DNA from: Diphasiastrum complanatum | Lineage: Eukaryota > Streptophyta > Lycopodiopsida > Lycopodiales > Lycopodiaceae | Reading direction: 5' to 3' | Assembly (NCBI GenBank): GCA_029204225.1 | Contig: CM055111.1 | Location: 45,207,255 to 45,271,254 of the forward strand | DNA length: 64,000 bases | In this document: positions 45,396 to 47,523 of the stretch, in pieces | Numbering within the stretch: position 1 is the stretch's first letter | How the letters are laid out: each line of letters starts with the position of its first letter | The notes under the pieces: generated by a model | What the model was told of the DNA's origin: nothing | Databases searched by the model: none | Seen by the model: only the letters and a program-made list of their open reading frames with translations | Program-made: the position numbers and the translations under genes

Positions 45396-46262
45396 TGTGT
45401 CTTTAGTTTTAGGTAGTAGAGTTGTTAGGAGTGTTAAGAGTTTAGTGTTAGGTAATAGAGGTGACAAGAGTGTCAGAAGTTAGAAGTTCAGAGAGTTTTG
45501 AGTTAGCTTGGGAGTTCGAAGCTAGGATTTGAGAGTTAGGAGTTTAGAGTCATGGTGAAAACTAGAGATCTTGTATGGGATCATGTCACAGTTGCTTCGG
45601 CATATGTTAGCTCGGGCACAAAATGATGGGCATGGAATTATTGTCATGTGAGCTACACAAGATTATATAGAGTTTGTTAAGTCAACATCCTATCGACTCA
45701 TGATGTTTACTTTGAGGACTTCCATGAATGTCTATAGTGCAAATGCATAACCCCAATAAGGTGATCCATAAGAAAAACTTATTTCAATCAAAACCCACAT
45801 CGTTGTGTCACCCATCATACCTAAGTTTATTTGACAACAACTGTTGCTTTTGTAACAAAAATCTATAAACAGCATCAGTCTAGGGCAAGTCTTACATAAC
45901 TACATGCCAAGAAAATCTTATTGTTATATGCCACAATGGGGATGCAATGCCTTAAACCCTAAAATGCTAATTCACAACAAATCCTTGAATTTGGTTATGT
46001 ATCCATCCAAAAAAAATTCTCATAGAGAATGAGCTAAAACACAAACGAACTGGTTAAAGACGTCCCCCTAGAGGATTGAACAGAAAGGTACCAAGTTATT
46101 GTTGCATTTGTCAAGGTCAAGGGTCTTTATCGCCACGACTTTATTGAAAGGAACGCATGCAGCCCGATATACAGTTGCACTGACCCCCTGCCCAACGTCC
46201 TCTAGCAGCTTGTAAGCAGAAGCCATGGCAGGATATGCCTTCTTTTCCATTTTCCCCTCCAT
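1398..46262 (-). CDS. Plant STE20/SPS1-type (SPAK/OSR1-like, GCK) serine/threonine kinase gene, 20 exons over 45 kb
   Basis: The gene encodes a Ser/Thr protein kinase of the plant STE20/SPS1-related group, the group that includes Arabidopsis BLUS1; it probably acts in cytosolic signalling (inference). Exons (minus strand): 46262-46092, 35614-35360, 35255-35131, 34984-34940, 34772-34691, 33527-33459, 25782-25612, 25503-25438, 25274-25206, 25125-~25056, 24763-~24702, ~4495-4210, 4045-3951, 3723-3679, 2619-2497, 2397-2346, 2229-2159, micro-exon 2028-2008, 1942-1881, 1743-1692, 1481-1398. Joined phases agree throughout and give about 691 residues, close to the longer plant members. The protein has a Gly loop [12 protein letters not shown] lysine (K46), HRD (D140), DFG (D158), activation segment [12 protein letters not shown], then a Ser-rich linker, a [10 protein letters not shown] block and a C-terminal coiled coil. 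The boundaries of exons 10-12 and the micro-exon are uncertain. No disabling mutation is seen. Confidence 0.9.
1587..1632. repeat. A-T-G triple homopolymer run
   Basis: Intron 19 contains about ten A, then about 17 T, then about 13 G, interrupted by one C near the end. It is low-complexity sequence beside the acceptor-distal part of the intron. Confidence 0.9.
1692..1743 (-). CDS. Kinase exon 19
   Basis: Phase-2 acceptor (TTTACAG) and CAG/GTTCAG donor. It encodes (R)[17 protein letters not shown], part of the heptad-rich C-terminal coiled coil. Length 52 nt keeps frame between exons 18 and 20. Confidence 0.85.
1881..1942 (-). CDS. Kinase exon 18
   Basis: Acceptor TTCATAG and donor AAG/GTATGT. 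It encodes [20 protein letters not shown], a clear coiled-coil segment with leucines at heptad positions. It ends in phase 2 and joins exon 19 to restore an Arg codon. Confidence 0.85.
2008..2028 (-). CDS. Candidate 21-nt kinase micro-exon
   Basis: A stretch of seven codons (RCGATFQ) is flanked by an AG (TACTAG) and a good donor (CAG/GTACGC). Both ends are phase 0, so it can be included or skipped without changing frame between exons 17 and 18. There is no independent support. Confidence 0.35.
2159..2229 (-). CDS. Kinase exon 17
   Basis: Acceptor CTGCAG and donor CCG/GTTTGT. It encodes [20 protein letters not shown] and a few more residues, a Ser/Pro-rich tail segment that enters in phase 1 and leaves in phase 0. 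Confidence 0.65.
2346..2397 (-). CDS. Kinase exon 16
   Basis: Acceptor ATGCAG and strong donor GCAG/GTAAGA. It encodes [17 protein letters not shown] plus one base, part of the Ser-rich C-terminal region. Confidence 0.75.
2497..2619 (-). CDS. Kinase exon 15
   Basis: Acceptor CTTATTGCAG and donor CAGCAG/GTGAGC. The 41 codons include [12 protein letters not shown] and end in [15 protein letters not shown], which matches the amphipathic helix segment found in the tails of plant members of this group. Confidence 0.85.
3679..3723 (-). CDS. Kinase exon 14
   Basis: Phase-0 exon of 15 codons ([15 protein letters not shown]) between a CTGCAG acceptor and a CAG/GTGAGG donor. The basic-Ser block resembles a phosphorylation-prone tail segment. 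Confidence 0.7.
3951..4045 (-). CDS. Kinase exon 13 (conserved KGRFxVTSE block)
   Basis: Acceptor AGTAG and strong donor GAG/GTGAGT. It encodes a Lys/Gly-rich start and then [17 protein letters not shown], a block conserved in the C-terminal tails of plant STE20/SPS1-like kinases and the best diagnostic of the family outside the kinase domain. Confidence 0.9.
4210..4495 (-). CDS. Kinase exon 12 (Ser-rich linker; 5' boundary uncertain)
   Basis: The 3' part, with [14 protein letters not shown] and CKSS before a TCAG/GTATGA donor, fits the Ser-rich linker of the family and leaves in phase 1 as exon 13 requires. The 5' edge is unsure: an AG at 4496 gives phase 0 but a hydrophobic start, and an alternative CAG ends at 4425. 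Confidence 0.65.
4496..6293. other. Intron 11 sequence, nothing recognised
   Basis: AT-rich intronic DNA between exon 12 and the first copia LTR. Short ORFs here look random and match no family I know. Confidence 0.5.
6294..6740 (+). repeat. Copia-1 5' LTR (left end truncated)
   Basis: The stretch ends in TTCTTACA immediately before a primer binding site. A related LTR is at about 21765-22097, and an inverted piece of the LTR's start is at about 21309-21435, which shows what precedes the conserved TGTAAATGG here. The first few bases of the LTR appear to be missing. Confidence 0.75.
6741..6753 (+). other. Copia-1 primer binding site
   Basis: TGGTATTAGAGCC directly follows the LTR. It differs by one base from the plant initiator-Met primer site TGGTATCAGAGCC. 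Confidence 0.85.
7321..8036 (+). pseudogene. Copia-1 gag, first part
   Basis: The leader is followed by an ATG and a decayed copia gag with several stops. A short Lys/Gly-rich stretch at the end continues, after removal of Copia-2, into the zinc knuckle at 12.3 kb. Confidence 0.6.
8032..8036. repeat. Target site duplication of Copia-2 (left copy)
   Basis: AAGCC here is repeated at 12236-12240, just outside the right LTR. Confidence 0.85.
8037..8418 (-). repeat. Copia-2 3' LTR
   Basis: This 382-bp LTR starts TGACAAATTCC and ends CAGCA on the plus strand. It matches the 391-bp copy at 11845-12235 with roughly eight substitutions and two small indels by eye. A C-run just inside (8419-8428) is the polypurine tract on the element's strand. 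Confidence 0.92.
8487..8915 (-). pseudogene. Copia-2 RNase H domain
   Basis: It reads [20 protein letters not shown], then the catalytic-region [18 protein letters not shown] and [16 protein letters not shown], ending in [13 protein letters not shown]. The ORF opens at the deletion joint with the N-terminal RT remnant. Confidence 0.85.
8905..11470 (-). pseudogene. Copia-2 gag-protease-integrase-RT start
   Basis: The region carries gag (11470-10640; retro-gag with [11 protein letters not shown]), protease (from about 10660), CCHC-type GAG-preintegrase ([15 protein letters not shown]), integrase with D and DD-E region residues ([17 protein letters not shown]), the C-terminal integrase extension ([11 protein letters not shown]) and the first RT residues. 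It is broken by frameshifts near 11.25, 10.6, 9.7 and 9.3 kb. Confidence 0.85.
11833..11844 (-). other. Copia-2 primer binding site
   Basis: On the minus strand TGGTATCAGAGC follows the 5' LTR directly, the standard initiator-Met primer site of plant copia elements. Confidence 0.9.
11845..12235 (-). repeat. Copia-2 5' LTR
   Basis: This is the partner of 8037-8418. It carries about nine extra bases near its outer end and ends CAACA before the AAGCC target duplication at 12236-12240. Confidence 0.92.
12236..12440 (+). pseudogene. Copia-1 gag, second part with zinc knuckle
   Basis: It resumes the Copia-1 gag after the Copia-2 insertion: [20 protein letters not shown] is an intact CCHC knuckle. 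A close relative is at about 22526-22590. Confidence 0.8.
14451..15150 (+). repeat. Three tandem copies of a ~281-bp unit in Copia-3
   Basis: Units start at 14451, 14728 and 15009 (GCATATCRCC). Each encodes [11 protein letters not shown] and the following acidic linker [17 protein letters not shown]. Copies 1 and 2 are nearly identical; copy 1 lacks about four bases; copy 3 ends early by joining KKLPRWYFE. Confidence 0.92.
15617..16003 (+). repeat. Copia-3 3' LTR
   Basis: It opens TGTTAGAATTAATGG directly after the polypurine tract and ends near TTCTATCA at the junction with Gypsy-1. No second copy is in the window, so the right edge is inferred. Confidence 0.7.
16004..16329 (+). repeat. Gypsy-1 5' LTR, first ~110 bp missing
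   Basis: From GACGTGCGCATGG on, the sequence matches the 3' LTR copy at about 20542-20706. The start of the LTR (present at 20433) is missing here. Confidence 0.8.
16330..16342 (+). other. Gypsy-1 primer binding site
   Basis: TGGTATCAGAGCC follows the 5' LTR, which is the initiator-Met primer site used by many plant chromoviruses. Confidence 0.85.
17086..17660 (+). pseudogene. Gypsy-1 gag
   Basis: It opens [17 protein letters not shown] and contains QQQIVDL and [12 protein letters not shown], matching Gypsy-3 gag at 39979-39060. A stop at about 17233 and a deletion after ATRI break it. Confidence 0.8.
17979..18998 (+). pseudogene. Gypsy-1 reverse transcriptase and RNase H
   Basis: Segments in alternating frames encode [19 protein letters not shown], then [20 protein letters not shown], then RNase H with [39 protein letters not shown] and TDHQALSIL. 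The N-terminal third of RT is lost in the upstream deletion. Confidence 0.85.
19004..19760 (+). pseudogene. Gypsy-1 integrase
   Basis: The zinc-binding part shows [18 protein letters not shown] and CGQCQVNK. The catalytic part has [13 protein letters not shown] and [20 protein letters not shown]. It is broken by stops near 19459 and 19541. Confidence 0.85.
20079..20405 (+). pseudogene. Gypsy-1 integrase tail and chromodomain
   Basis: [17 protein letters not shown] is the usual integrase C-terminus of chromoviruses. VTEYLVR, a TGA in place of Trp, then [16 protein letters not shown] is a chromodomain with the aromatic cage Trp codon lost. Confidence 0.82.
20433..20706 (+). repeat. Gypsy-1 3' LTR, end missing
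   Basis: TGTTAGGGACCC follows a polypurine tract (20420-20432). The LTR matches 16004-16200 and then stops in GAGAGCCTA, where a copia fragment begins. Confidence 0.82.
20707..21180 (+). pseudogene. Copia-4 fragment: end of RT and RNase H
   Basis: It encodes [18 protein letters not shown], then [30 protein letters not shown] and [18 protein letters not shown], the end of copia RT and the start of RNase H. It has a stop near 20847 and no LTR of its own. Confidence 0.8.
21181..21760 (-). mobile_element. Inverted Copia-1-family LTR start and unassigned sequence
   Basis: The part from about 21309 to 21435 is the reverse complement of the Copia-1 LTR start (compare 6294-6420), with TGTTGGAATGTAAATGG at its outer edge on the minus strand. 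The rest, 21436-21760, I could not assign. Confidence 0.6.
21765..22097 (+). repeat. Copia-1b LTR (3' portion)
   Basis: It matches 6455-6740 of Copia-1 and ends TTTCCTACA before a mutated Met primer site (22098-22110, CAGTATCAGAGCC). Confidence 0.78.
22098..23112 (+). pseudogene. Copia-1b leader, zinc knuckle and protease
   Basis: The leader shares the GGGCGCCCATCTAC motifs with Copia-1. Most of gag is deleted: the leader joins directly to [17 protein letters not shown] at about 22526. Protease follows ([30 protein letters not shown]), with the catalytic DSGA changed to YRGA. It ends abruptly at the inversion joint near 23112. Confidence 0.8.
23113..24058 (-). pseudogene. Copia integrase and linker fragment in inverted orientation
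   Basis: On the minus strand it reads [20 protein letters not shown] and [19 protein letters not shown] (integrase), then [15 protein letters not shown] and a linker. The linker has two tandem copies of a short LDNKVQVR-like repeat (about 23250-23330). It matches the part of the Copia-1 family that should lie downstream of 23112, but flipped. Confidence 0.8.
24059..24290 (+). pseudogene. Gypsy gag scrap
   Basis: [20 protein letters not shown] followed by [11 protein letters not shown] is a retrotransposon gag core related to, but clearly different from, the gag of Gypsy-1 and Gypsy-3. It is short and has no LTR. Confidence 0.7.
24291..24695. other. Intron 11 start, nothing recognised
   Basis: AT-rich sequence between the gypsy scrap and exon 11, on the donor side of the largest intron. 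Confidence 0.5.
24702..24763 (-). CDS. Kinase exon 11 (approximate)
   Basis: A good acceptor (TGTGTTTCAG) opens a Ser-rich stretch [20 protein letters not shown] in the frame that joins exon 10. The donor may be TCA/GTACAT (24702) or CAT/GTTAGT (24696). Confidence 0.55.
25056..25125 (-). CDS. Kinase exon 10
   Basis: Acceptor TACCCAG. It encodes [20 protein letters not shown], continuing the conserved KAQAAL-IQDD junction of the family. The donor GATG/GTTCAG fits exon 11 in phase 1; an alternative is CTC/GTGAAC at 25033. Confidence 0.75.
25206..25274 (-). CDS. Kinase exon 9
   Basis: Acceptor TATTCAG and donor TTG/GTGAGA. It encodes [20 protein letters not shown] and AAL, the conserved W-N-F-D-D-L-K-A-Q motif that follows the kinase domain in plant members. 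Confidence 0.92.
25438..25503 (-). CDS. Kinase exon 8 (GC donor)
   Basis: It encodes [20 protein letters not shown] then SQ and matches the LAQKKM-EQE segment of the family. Phase is 0 on both sides. The exon must end CAG/GCATAC to join exon 9 in frame, so the donor is GC, not GT. Confidence 0.85.
25612..25782 (-). CDS. Kinase exon 7 (end of kinase domain)
   Basis: Acceptor TTTGCCAG and donor AAG/GTTGGA. It encodes the last kinase subdomains: [20 protein letters not shown] and [13 protein letters not shown], with the invariant Arg of subdomain XI in KRPTA. Confidence 0.93.
26416..26423. repeat. 8-bp target site duplication of hAT-1 (left)
   Basis: AGTGGGAG abuts the left inverted repeat and is repeated exactly at 33269-33276. 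Confidence 0.95.
26435..26510. repeat. hAT-1 left subterminal palindromes
   Basis: AGAAACGCGTTTCT at 26435-26448 is a perfect 14-bp palindrome. AAAACGCGTTTCT follows about 20 bp later. Such repeated subterminal motifs are typical transposase binding sites in hAT elements. Confidence 0.8.
26511..27814 (+). other. hAT-1 5' region, possible transposase leader exons
   Basis: An ATG at 26538 opens a short reading frame ([10 protein letters not shown]) that meets a GTAAAT donor. A pyrimidine-rich acceptor lies near 27330. Between 27510 and 27814 one frame stays open with a Gln/Gly-rich composition. I could not find the BED zinc finger expected at the N-terminus of this transposase class. Confidence 0.35.
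27820..28125 (+). mobile_element. LTR-retroelement scrap inside hAT-1
   Basis: AT-rich sequence ends in CCAACAG before TGGTATTAGAGC (28027-28038), a Met-type primer site. It interrupts the hAT transposase frame and is flanked by similar GACTAC motifs. Only an LTR-like end and a short leader remain. Confidence 0.5.
28135..30317 (+). pseudogene. hAT-1 transposase, decayed
   Basis: Exon 1 part (28135-28487): [20 protein letters not shown], as in plant hAT transposases of the DUF659 type. 28498-28682: [19 protein letters not shown] and [16 protein letters not shown], the second catalytic Asp region and C-x2-H motif. 28787-29193: [18 protein letters not shown]. 29292-29461: [20 protein letters not shown]. 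About 29539-29833: C-terminal dimerisation domain ([20 protein letters not shown]). 29952-30317: acidic then RG-rich tail. Introns have GT-AG ends. The block that should hold the first catalytic Asp (DGWTD-like) is missing between the first two parts. TGA stops sit at 29042 and 29314. Not functional as it stands. Confidence 0.88.
30250..30579 (+). other. Open RG/Ser-rich frame at the hAT transposase end
   Basis: In a shifted frame the sequence stays open to TAG 30577-30579 and ends in [20 protein letters not shown] followed by a few acidic residues. It may be the true C-terminus reached by a frameshift or an unrecognised intron; the sequence alone does not decide. Confidence 0.4.
31284..32014 (-). 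repeat. 365-bp tandem duplication in LINE ORF1
   Basis: The RRM-like half of ORF1 is present twice (31284-31640 and 31649-32014), offset 365 bp, with a few substitutions and a small deletion in the downstream copy. Confidence 0.9.
31645..32921 (-). pseudogene. LINE ORF1
   Basis: The first frame (32921-32457) opens [20 protein letters not shown] and carries repeated [14 protein letters not shown] units; a frameshift near 32480 leads to the second frame (to 31645) with [16 protein letters not shown], a coiled coil with [16 protein letters not shown], and [15 protein letters not shown] then [17 protein letters not shown]. Function in L1-type elements: RNA-binding chaperone. Confidence 0.75.
32943..32976. 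repeat. (GA)n microsatellite
   Basis: About 16 GA units lie at the 5' edge of the LINE element. Confidence 0.95.
33459..33527 (-). CDS. Kinase exon 6
   Basis: Acceptor ATGTGCAG and donor AAG/GTAATT, both phase 0. It encodes [20 protein letters not shown] and FSK, the conserved APPGLDYE motif after the catalytic core. Confidence 0.95.
33780..34370 (-). repeat. Decayed tandem copies of the intron 5/exon 5 segment
   Basis: 33780-34170 and 34200-34370 align by eye with 34385-34785, which contains real exon 5. Shared landmarks are AAAAATTATCAC, GGTACTTATAGGAG-like and CATGACCATRTGCAAGCT. The offset from the first copy is about 610 bp. Confidence 0.8.
34083..34169 (-). pseudogene. Relic of a duplicated kinase exon 5
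   Basis: The minus strand matches exon 5 over its length, including GCTTGCAYATGGTCATGCC and the donor context ATGAAG/GTAATAC. The acceptor CAG is lost and small indels shift the frame, so it cannot replace exon 5. Confidence 0.8.
34691..34772 (-). CDS. Kinase exon 5
   Basis: Acceptor AAACAG and donor AAG/GTAATG. It encodes [20 protein letters not shown] and SKYPPMK (subdomains IX-X; conserved DxWSxG). Confidence 0.95.
34940..34984 (-). CDS. Kinase exon 4
   Basis: Acceptor GATGTAG and donor AA/GTGAGT. It encodes [14 protein letters not shown], holding the APE motif of subdomain VIII; both ends split codons and join exons 3 and 5 in frame. Confidence 0.95.
35131..35255 (-). CDS. Kinase exon 3 (catalytic and activation segment)
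   Basis: Acceptor TTTTAG and donor TGCTG/GTAAAC. It encodes [20 protein letters not shown] and then [13 protein letters not shown]: catalytic Asn145, the DFG motif (D158) and the activation loop with the phosphorylatable TFMGTPCW segment. Confidence 0.96.
35360..35614 (-). CDS. Kinase exon 2
   Basis: Acceptor CTGACAG and donor AAG/GTGATT, phase 0. It begins [20 protein letters not shown] (helix C with its Glu), continues [19 protein letters not shown] (hinge) and ends HGHIHRDVK (HRD, D140). Confidence 0.97.
35615..36565. other. Intron 1 end, nothing recognised
   Basis: Unannotated intron sequence between exon 2 and the truncated end of Gypsy-3. Confidence 0.5.
36566..37728 (-). pseudogene. 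Gypsy-3 reverse transcriptase
   Basis: It reads [36 protein letters not shown] then a stop, a frame-shifted fingers segment, [20 protein letters not shown] and [18 protein letters not shown], and thumb/connection [16 protein letters not shown]. The YLDD active site is intact. Confidence 0.88.
37735..38388 (-). pseudogene. Gypsy-3 zinc knuckle end and protease
   Basis: [20 protein letters not shown] leads into [20 protein letters not shown], a retropepsin whose catalytic DSG reads DDG, and then [20 protein letters not shown] and [12 protein letters not shown] stop near 38127 separates the parts. Confidence 0.8.
38580..39979 (-). pseudogene. Gypsy-3 gag
   Basis: [20 protein letters not shown], a short coiled stretch ([11 protein letters not shown]), [39 protein letters not shown], and [20 protein letters not shown] make a retrotransposon gag domain. 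Frameshifts lie near 39780 and 39530. The stretch 38580-39060 is a Ser/Pro-rich low-complexity insertion. Confidence 0.82.
40858..40870 (-). other. Gypsy-3 primer binding site
   Basis: TGGTATCAGAGCC on the minus strand, identical to the site in Gypsy-1. Confidence 0.9.
40873..41440 (-). repeat. Gypsy-3 5' LTR with internal duplication
   Basis: It aligns with both partial LTRs of Gypsy-1. A 124-bp unit (41036-41159) is repeated in tandem (41160-41283), nearly without change. Confidence 0.85.
41441..43332 (+). mobile_element. Copia-5 pol segment, 5'-truncated
   Basis: The plus-strand copia pol begins in the integrase-RT linker ([15 protein letters not shown]), then RT ([49 protein letters not shown]), an active site reading YVDE, and RNase H (ADASW-like, [41 protein letters not shown]). 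It has stops near 42184 and 42745 and an internal deletion around 42340. A 33-bp in-frame tandem duplication lies at 41968-42033. A polypurine tract (43324-43332) precedes the LTR. Confidence 0.87.
43535..43542. repeat. 8-bp target site duplication of the hAT MITE (left)
   Basis: GTTTGGAC is repeated exactly at 44210-44217. Confidence 0.95.
43543..44209. mobile_element. hAT-family MITE (667 bp) related to hAT-1
   Basis: Perfect terminal inverted repeats CATAGATGCCCAG and 8-bp target duplications GTTTGGAC define it. Its left ~200 bp are the reverse complement of the right end of hAT-1 (33030-33268), sharing a poly-A/T tract, GGGCAATATGGGTATCAGATG and AGGTGCATTAA. The right end shares the GCGTTTCTGGGCATCTATG architecture and a CAGAATCG motif with hAT-1's left end. 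It encodes no protein, so it would depend on a hAT-1-type transposase. Confidence 0.92.
43913..43967. repeat. Two GC-rich hairpins in the MITE
   Basis: TTGGGGGGC/GCCCCCCAA arms (43913-43933, loop GTT) and GGGGGGCGGTA/TACCGCCCCCC arms (43943-43967, loop GTA) lie side by side, in sharp contrast to the AT-rich surroundings. Confidence 0.9.
44423..44520 (-). mobile_element. LINE 3'-end fragment with GA tail
   Basis: A (GA)n run (44423-44450) is followed by CTTCATTAATGTCTACAAGG and a GGTACATA motif, matching the 3' end of the LINE in hAT-1 (30890 onward). It appears to continue at about 44745 after an inserted repeat cluster. Confidence 0.6.
44521..44740. repeat. Cluster of TTCGAATCGG motifs
   Basis: Ten TTCGAA hexamers lie within about 200 bp, mostly as TTCGAATCGG in both orientations. 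The cluster seems to interrupt the LINE 3' end; near-matching TCCATGCA and TTCATGCA flank it. Decayed versions continue near 44924-45025. Confidence 0.75.
45050..45560. repeat. Purine-rich low-complexity tract with (TG)n
   Basis: GAGAG- and GTTAGG-rich sequence surrounds a long (TG)n microsatellite at 45322-45400. No coding potential. Confidence 0.85.
46092..46262 (-). CDS. Kinase exon 1 (start codon)
   Basis: [20 protein letters not shown] is followed by [14 protein letters not shown] (Gly-rich loop) and [11 protein letters not shown] (catalytic Lys46), ending NNL/GTACCT. The first ATG (46262) is used; a second Met at codon 5 aligns with the MEKKxYP start of relatives and could be used instead. 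Confidence 0.95.
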
Positions 46263-46299
46263 GGTGCCTACAACTTCATGAAAGACATTCTAACGTTGA

Positions 46300-46985
46300 A
46301 GTGACATCCTTGGATATGGCCAATTGAGGTAAAACTCTTCAGCTTGCCATAAATGATAATCTCGTACCTAAGTGAAACCCTTGGATCTGGCCAATTGAGG
46401 TAAAGCTCTTCAGCTTGCCATAAATGATAATCTCGTACTTAAGTGAAACCCTTGGATCTGGCCAATTGAGGTGATGATGAAATTTTGATTTTTGATTGAA
46501 ATGAAACCCCTGGACTCTGGAGGATAATTTTATTTCTGATTGAAGCAGAAACCCTTGGAATCTGGCCACTTGAAGTGAAAATTTTATATATTATTGAAAT
46601 GAAACCCTTGAATCTGGCCAATTGAGACGAAGAGGAAAATTTTATACATTATTGAATTGAAACCCTAGGATCAGGGCCAATCGAGGCAAGGCGGATATAT
46701 TATTTTCTGATTATAGCAAAGCCTTGGATCCATCCCATCAAGGCAAGGCAGAAAATAGATGTCTGGTTGACTTGAAACCTTTGGATCCACCAAATCGAGG
46801 CAAGGTGGAAATTTAACTTCTGATTGAAGTGAAGCTTTTGAATGTGGCTAATCAACGCAAGGAGGAAAACTCAATTTCTAATTGAAGGAGAACACTTGGA
46901 TCTGAAAATTTTGACTTCCGATCAAAGTTGAACCCGTGGATCCAGCCAAATGAGGCGAGAGAGACAATTTGATTTCTGACTGAGC
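46300..46985. repeat. Degenerate minisatellite, about 12 copies of a ~58-bp unit
   Basis: Each unit carries a core like GTGAAACCCTTGGATCTGG then CCAATTGAGG, followed by a variable AT-rich part ending CTGATTGAA. The first two units are about 69 bp and nearly identical; later ones drift. It lies just upstream of kinase exon 1, probably in the 5' UTR or a 5' UTR intron. Confidence 0.85.
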
Positions 46986-47516
46986 TGACCAGCTGCGTTT
47001 TGGGTCCGATAGCTATAGACAAAAGCTCCAAATCGACAATATTATGTCAAAATCCAAGAAATTACAAATTCTTCAATGGCACAGAGGGGTTTGAAAGCAC
47101 CTCCAAAGGAAAGCTTTATAAGAGGGAAATCTGTGTTGAGCATAGGACAGAGATGGCAAAGCTCTCATCAAACTTGACAAAGATGACGCATGCGCTTCGG
47201 TGCCAACTTTCCGGACATGATGAGCCCTTGCTGAACGCCGCCAATACCTGGCTTGGCCATCAAACTCTGCAATCCCCGCCAGATTCCGCCACCTTCGCAT
47301 CCGATCAATCTCTGCGCCGCATGCCGCCCACATCAATCCCTCCGCCAATTGGCTGCAGTCGCAGCACCCACGTCGCCTCGCCGTGCCTTGCCTTCTCAAG
47401 GCAACTCAAACCCTAGCAATCCGCCATAGCTAGAGAGCTCTCTCTCTCTCTCTCTCTCGCACGCTCTTCATCGCAGAGAAGAGTATGCAAAAGTCTTCTC
47501 GAATTTCTCTCTCTCC
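46986..47516 (-). other. Likely 5' leader region of the kinase gene
   Basis: GC-richer sequence than its surroundings lies between the minisatellite and the TATA box, with a (GA)n run on the minus strand at 47436-47458. ORFs on both strands here look like chance readings of GC-rich leader DNA. Confidence 0.4.
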
Positions 47517-47523
47517 ATTTATA
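47517..47523 (-). promoter_or_regulatory. TATA box, probable kinase promoter
   Basis: TATAAAT on the minus strand (context CCCTATAAATGGAGAG) stands about 1.25 kb upstream of the start codon. About 35 bp downstream the leader becomes CT/GA-rich, as is common in plant 5' UTRs. Confidence 0.55.

Noticed and set aside
46300-46985. CRISPR-like array
   Set aside because: Repeats are degenerate, spacers are not unique fixed-length units and the genome is a plant's; it is a minisatellite.
47000-47416. 138-codon plus-strand ORF and a 108-codon minus-strand ORF
   Set aside because: Overlapping frames in GC-richer leader DNA with no domain; position fits the kinase 5' leader better.
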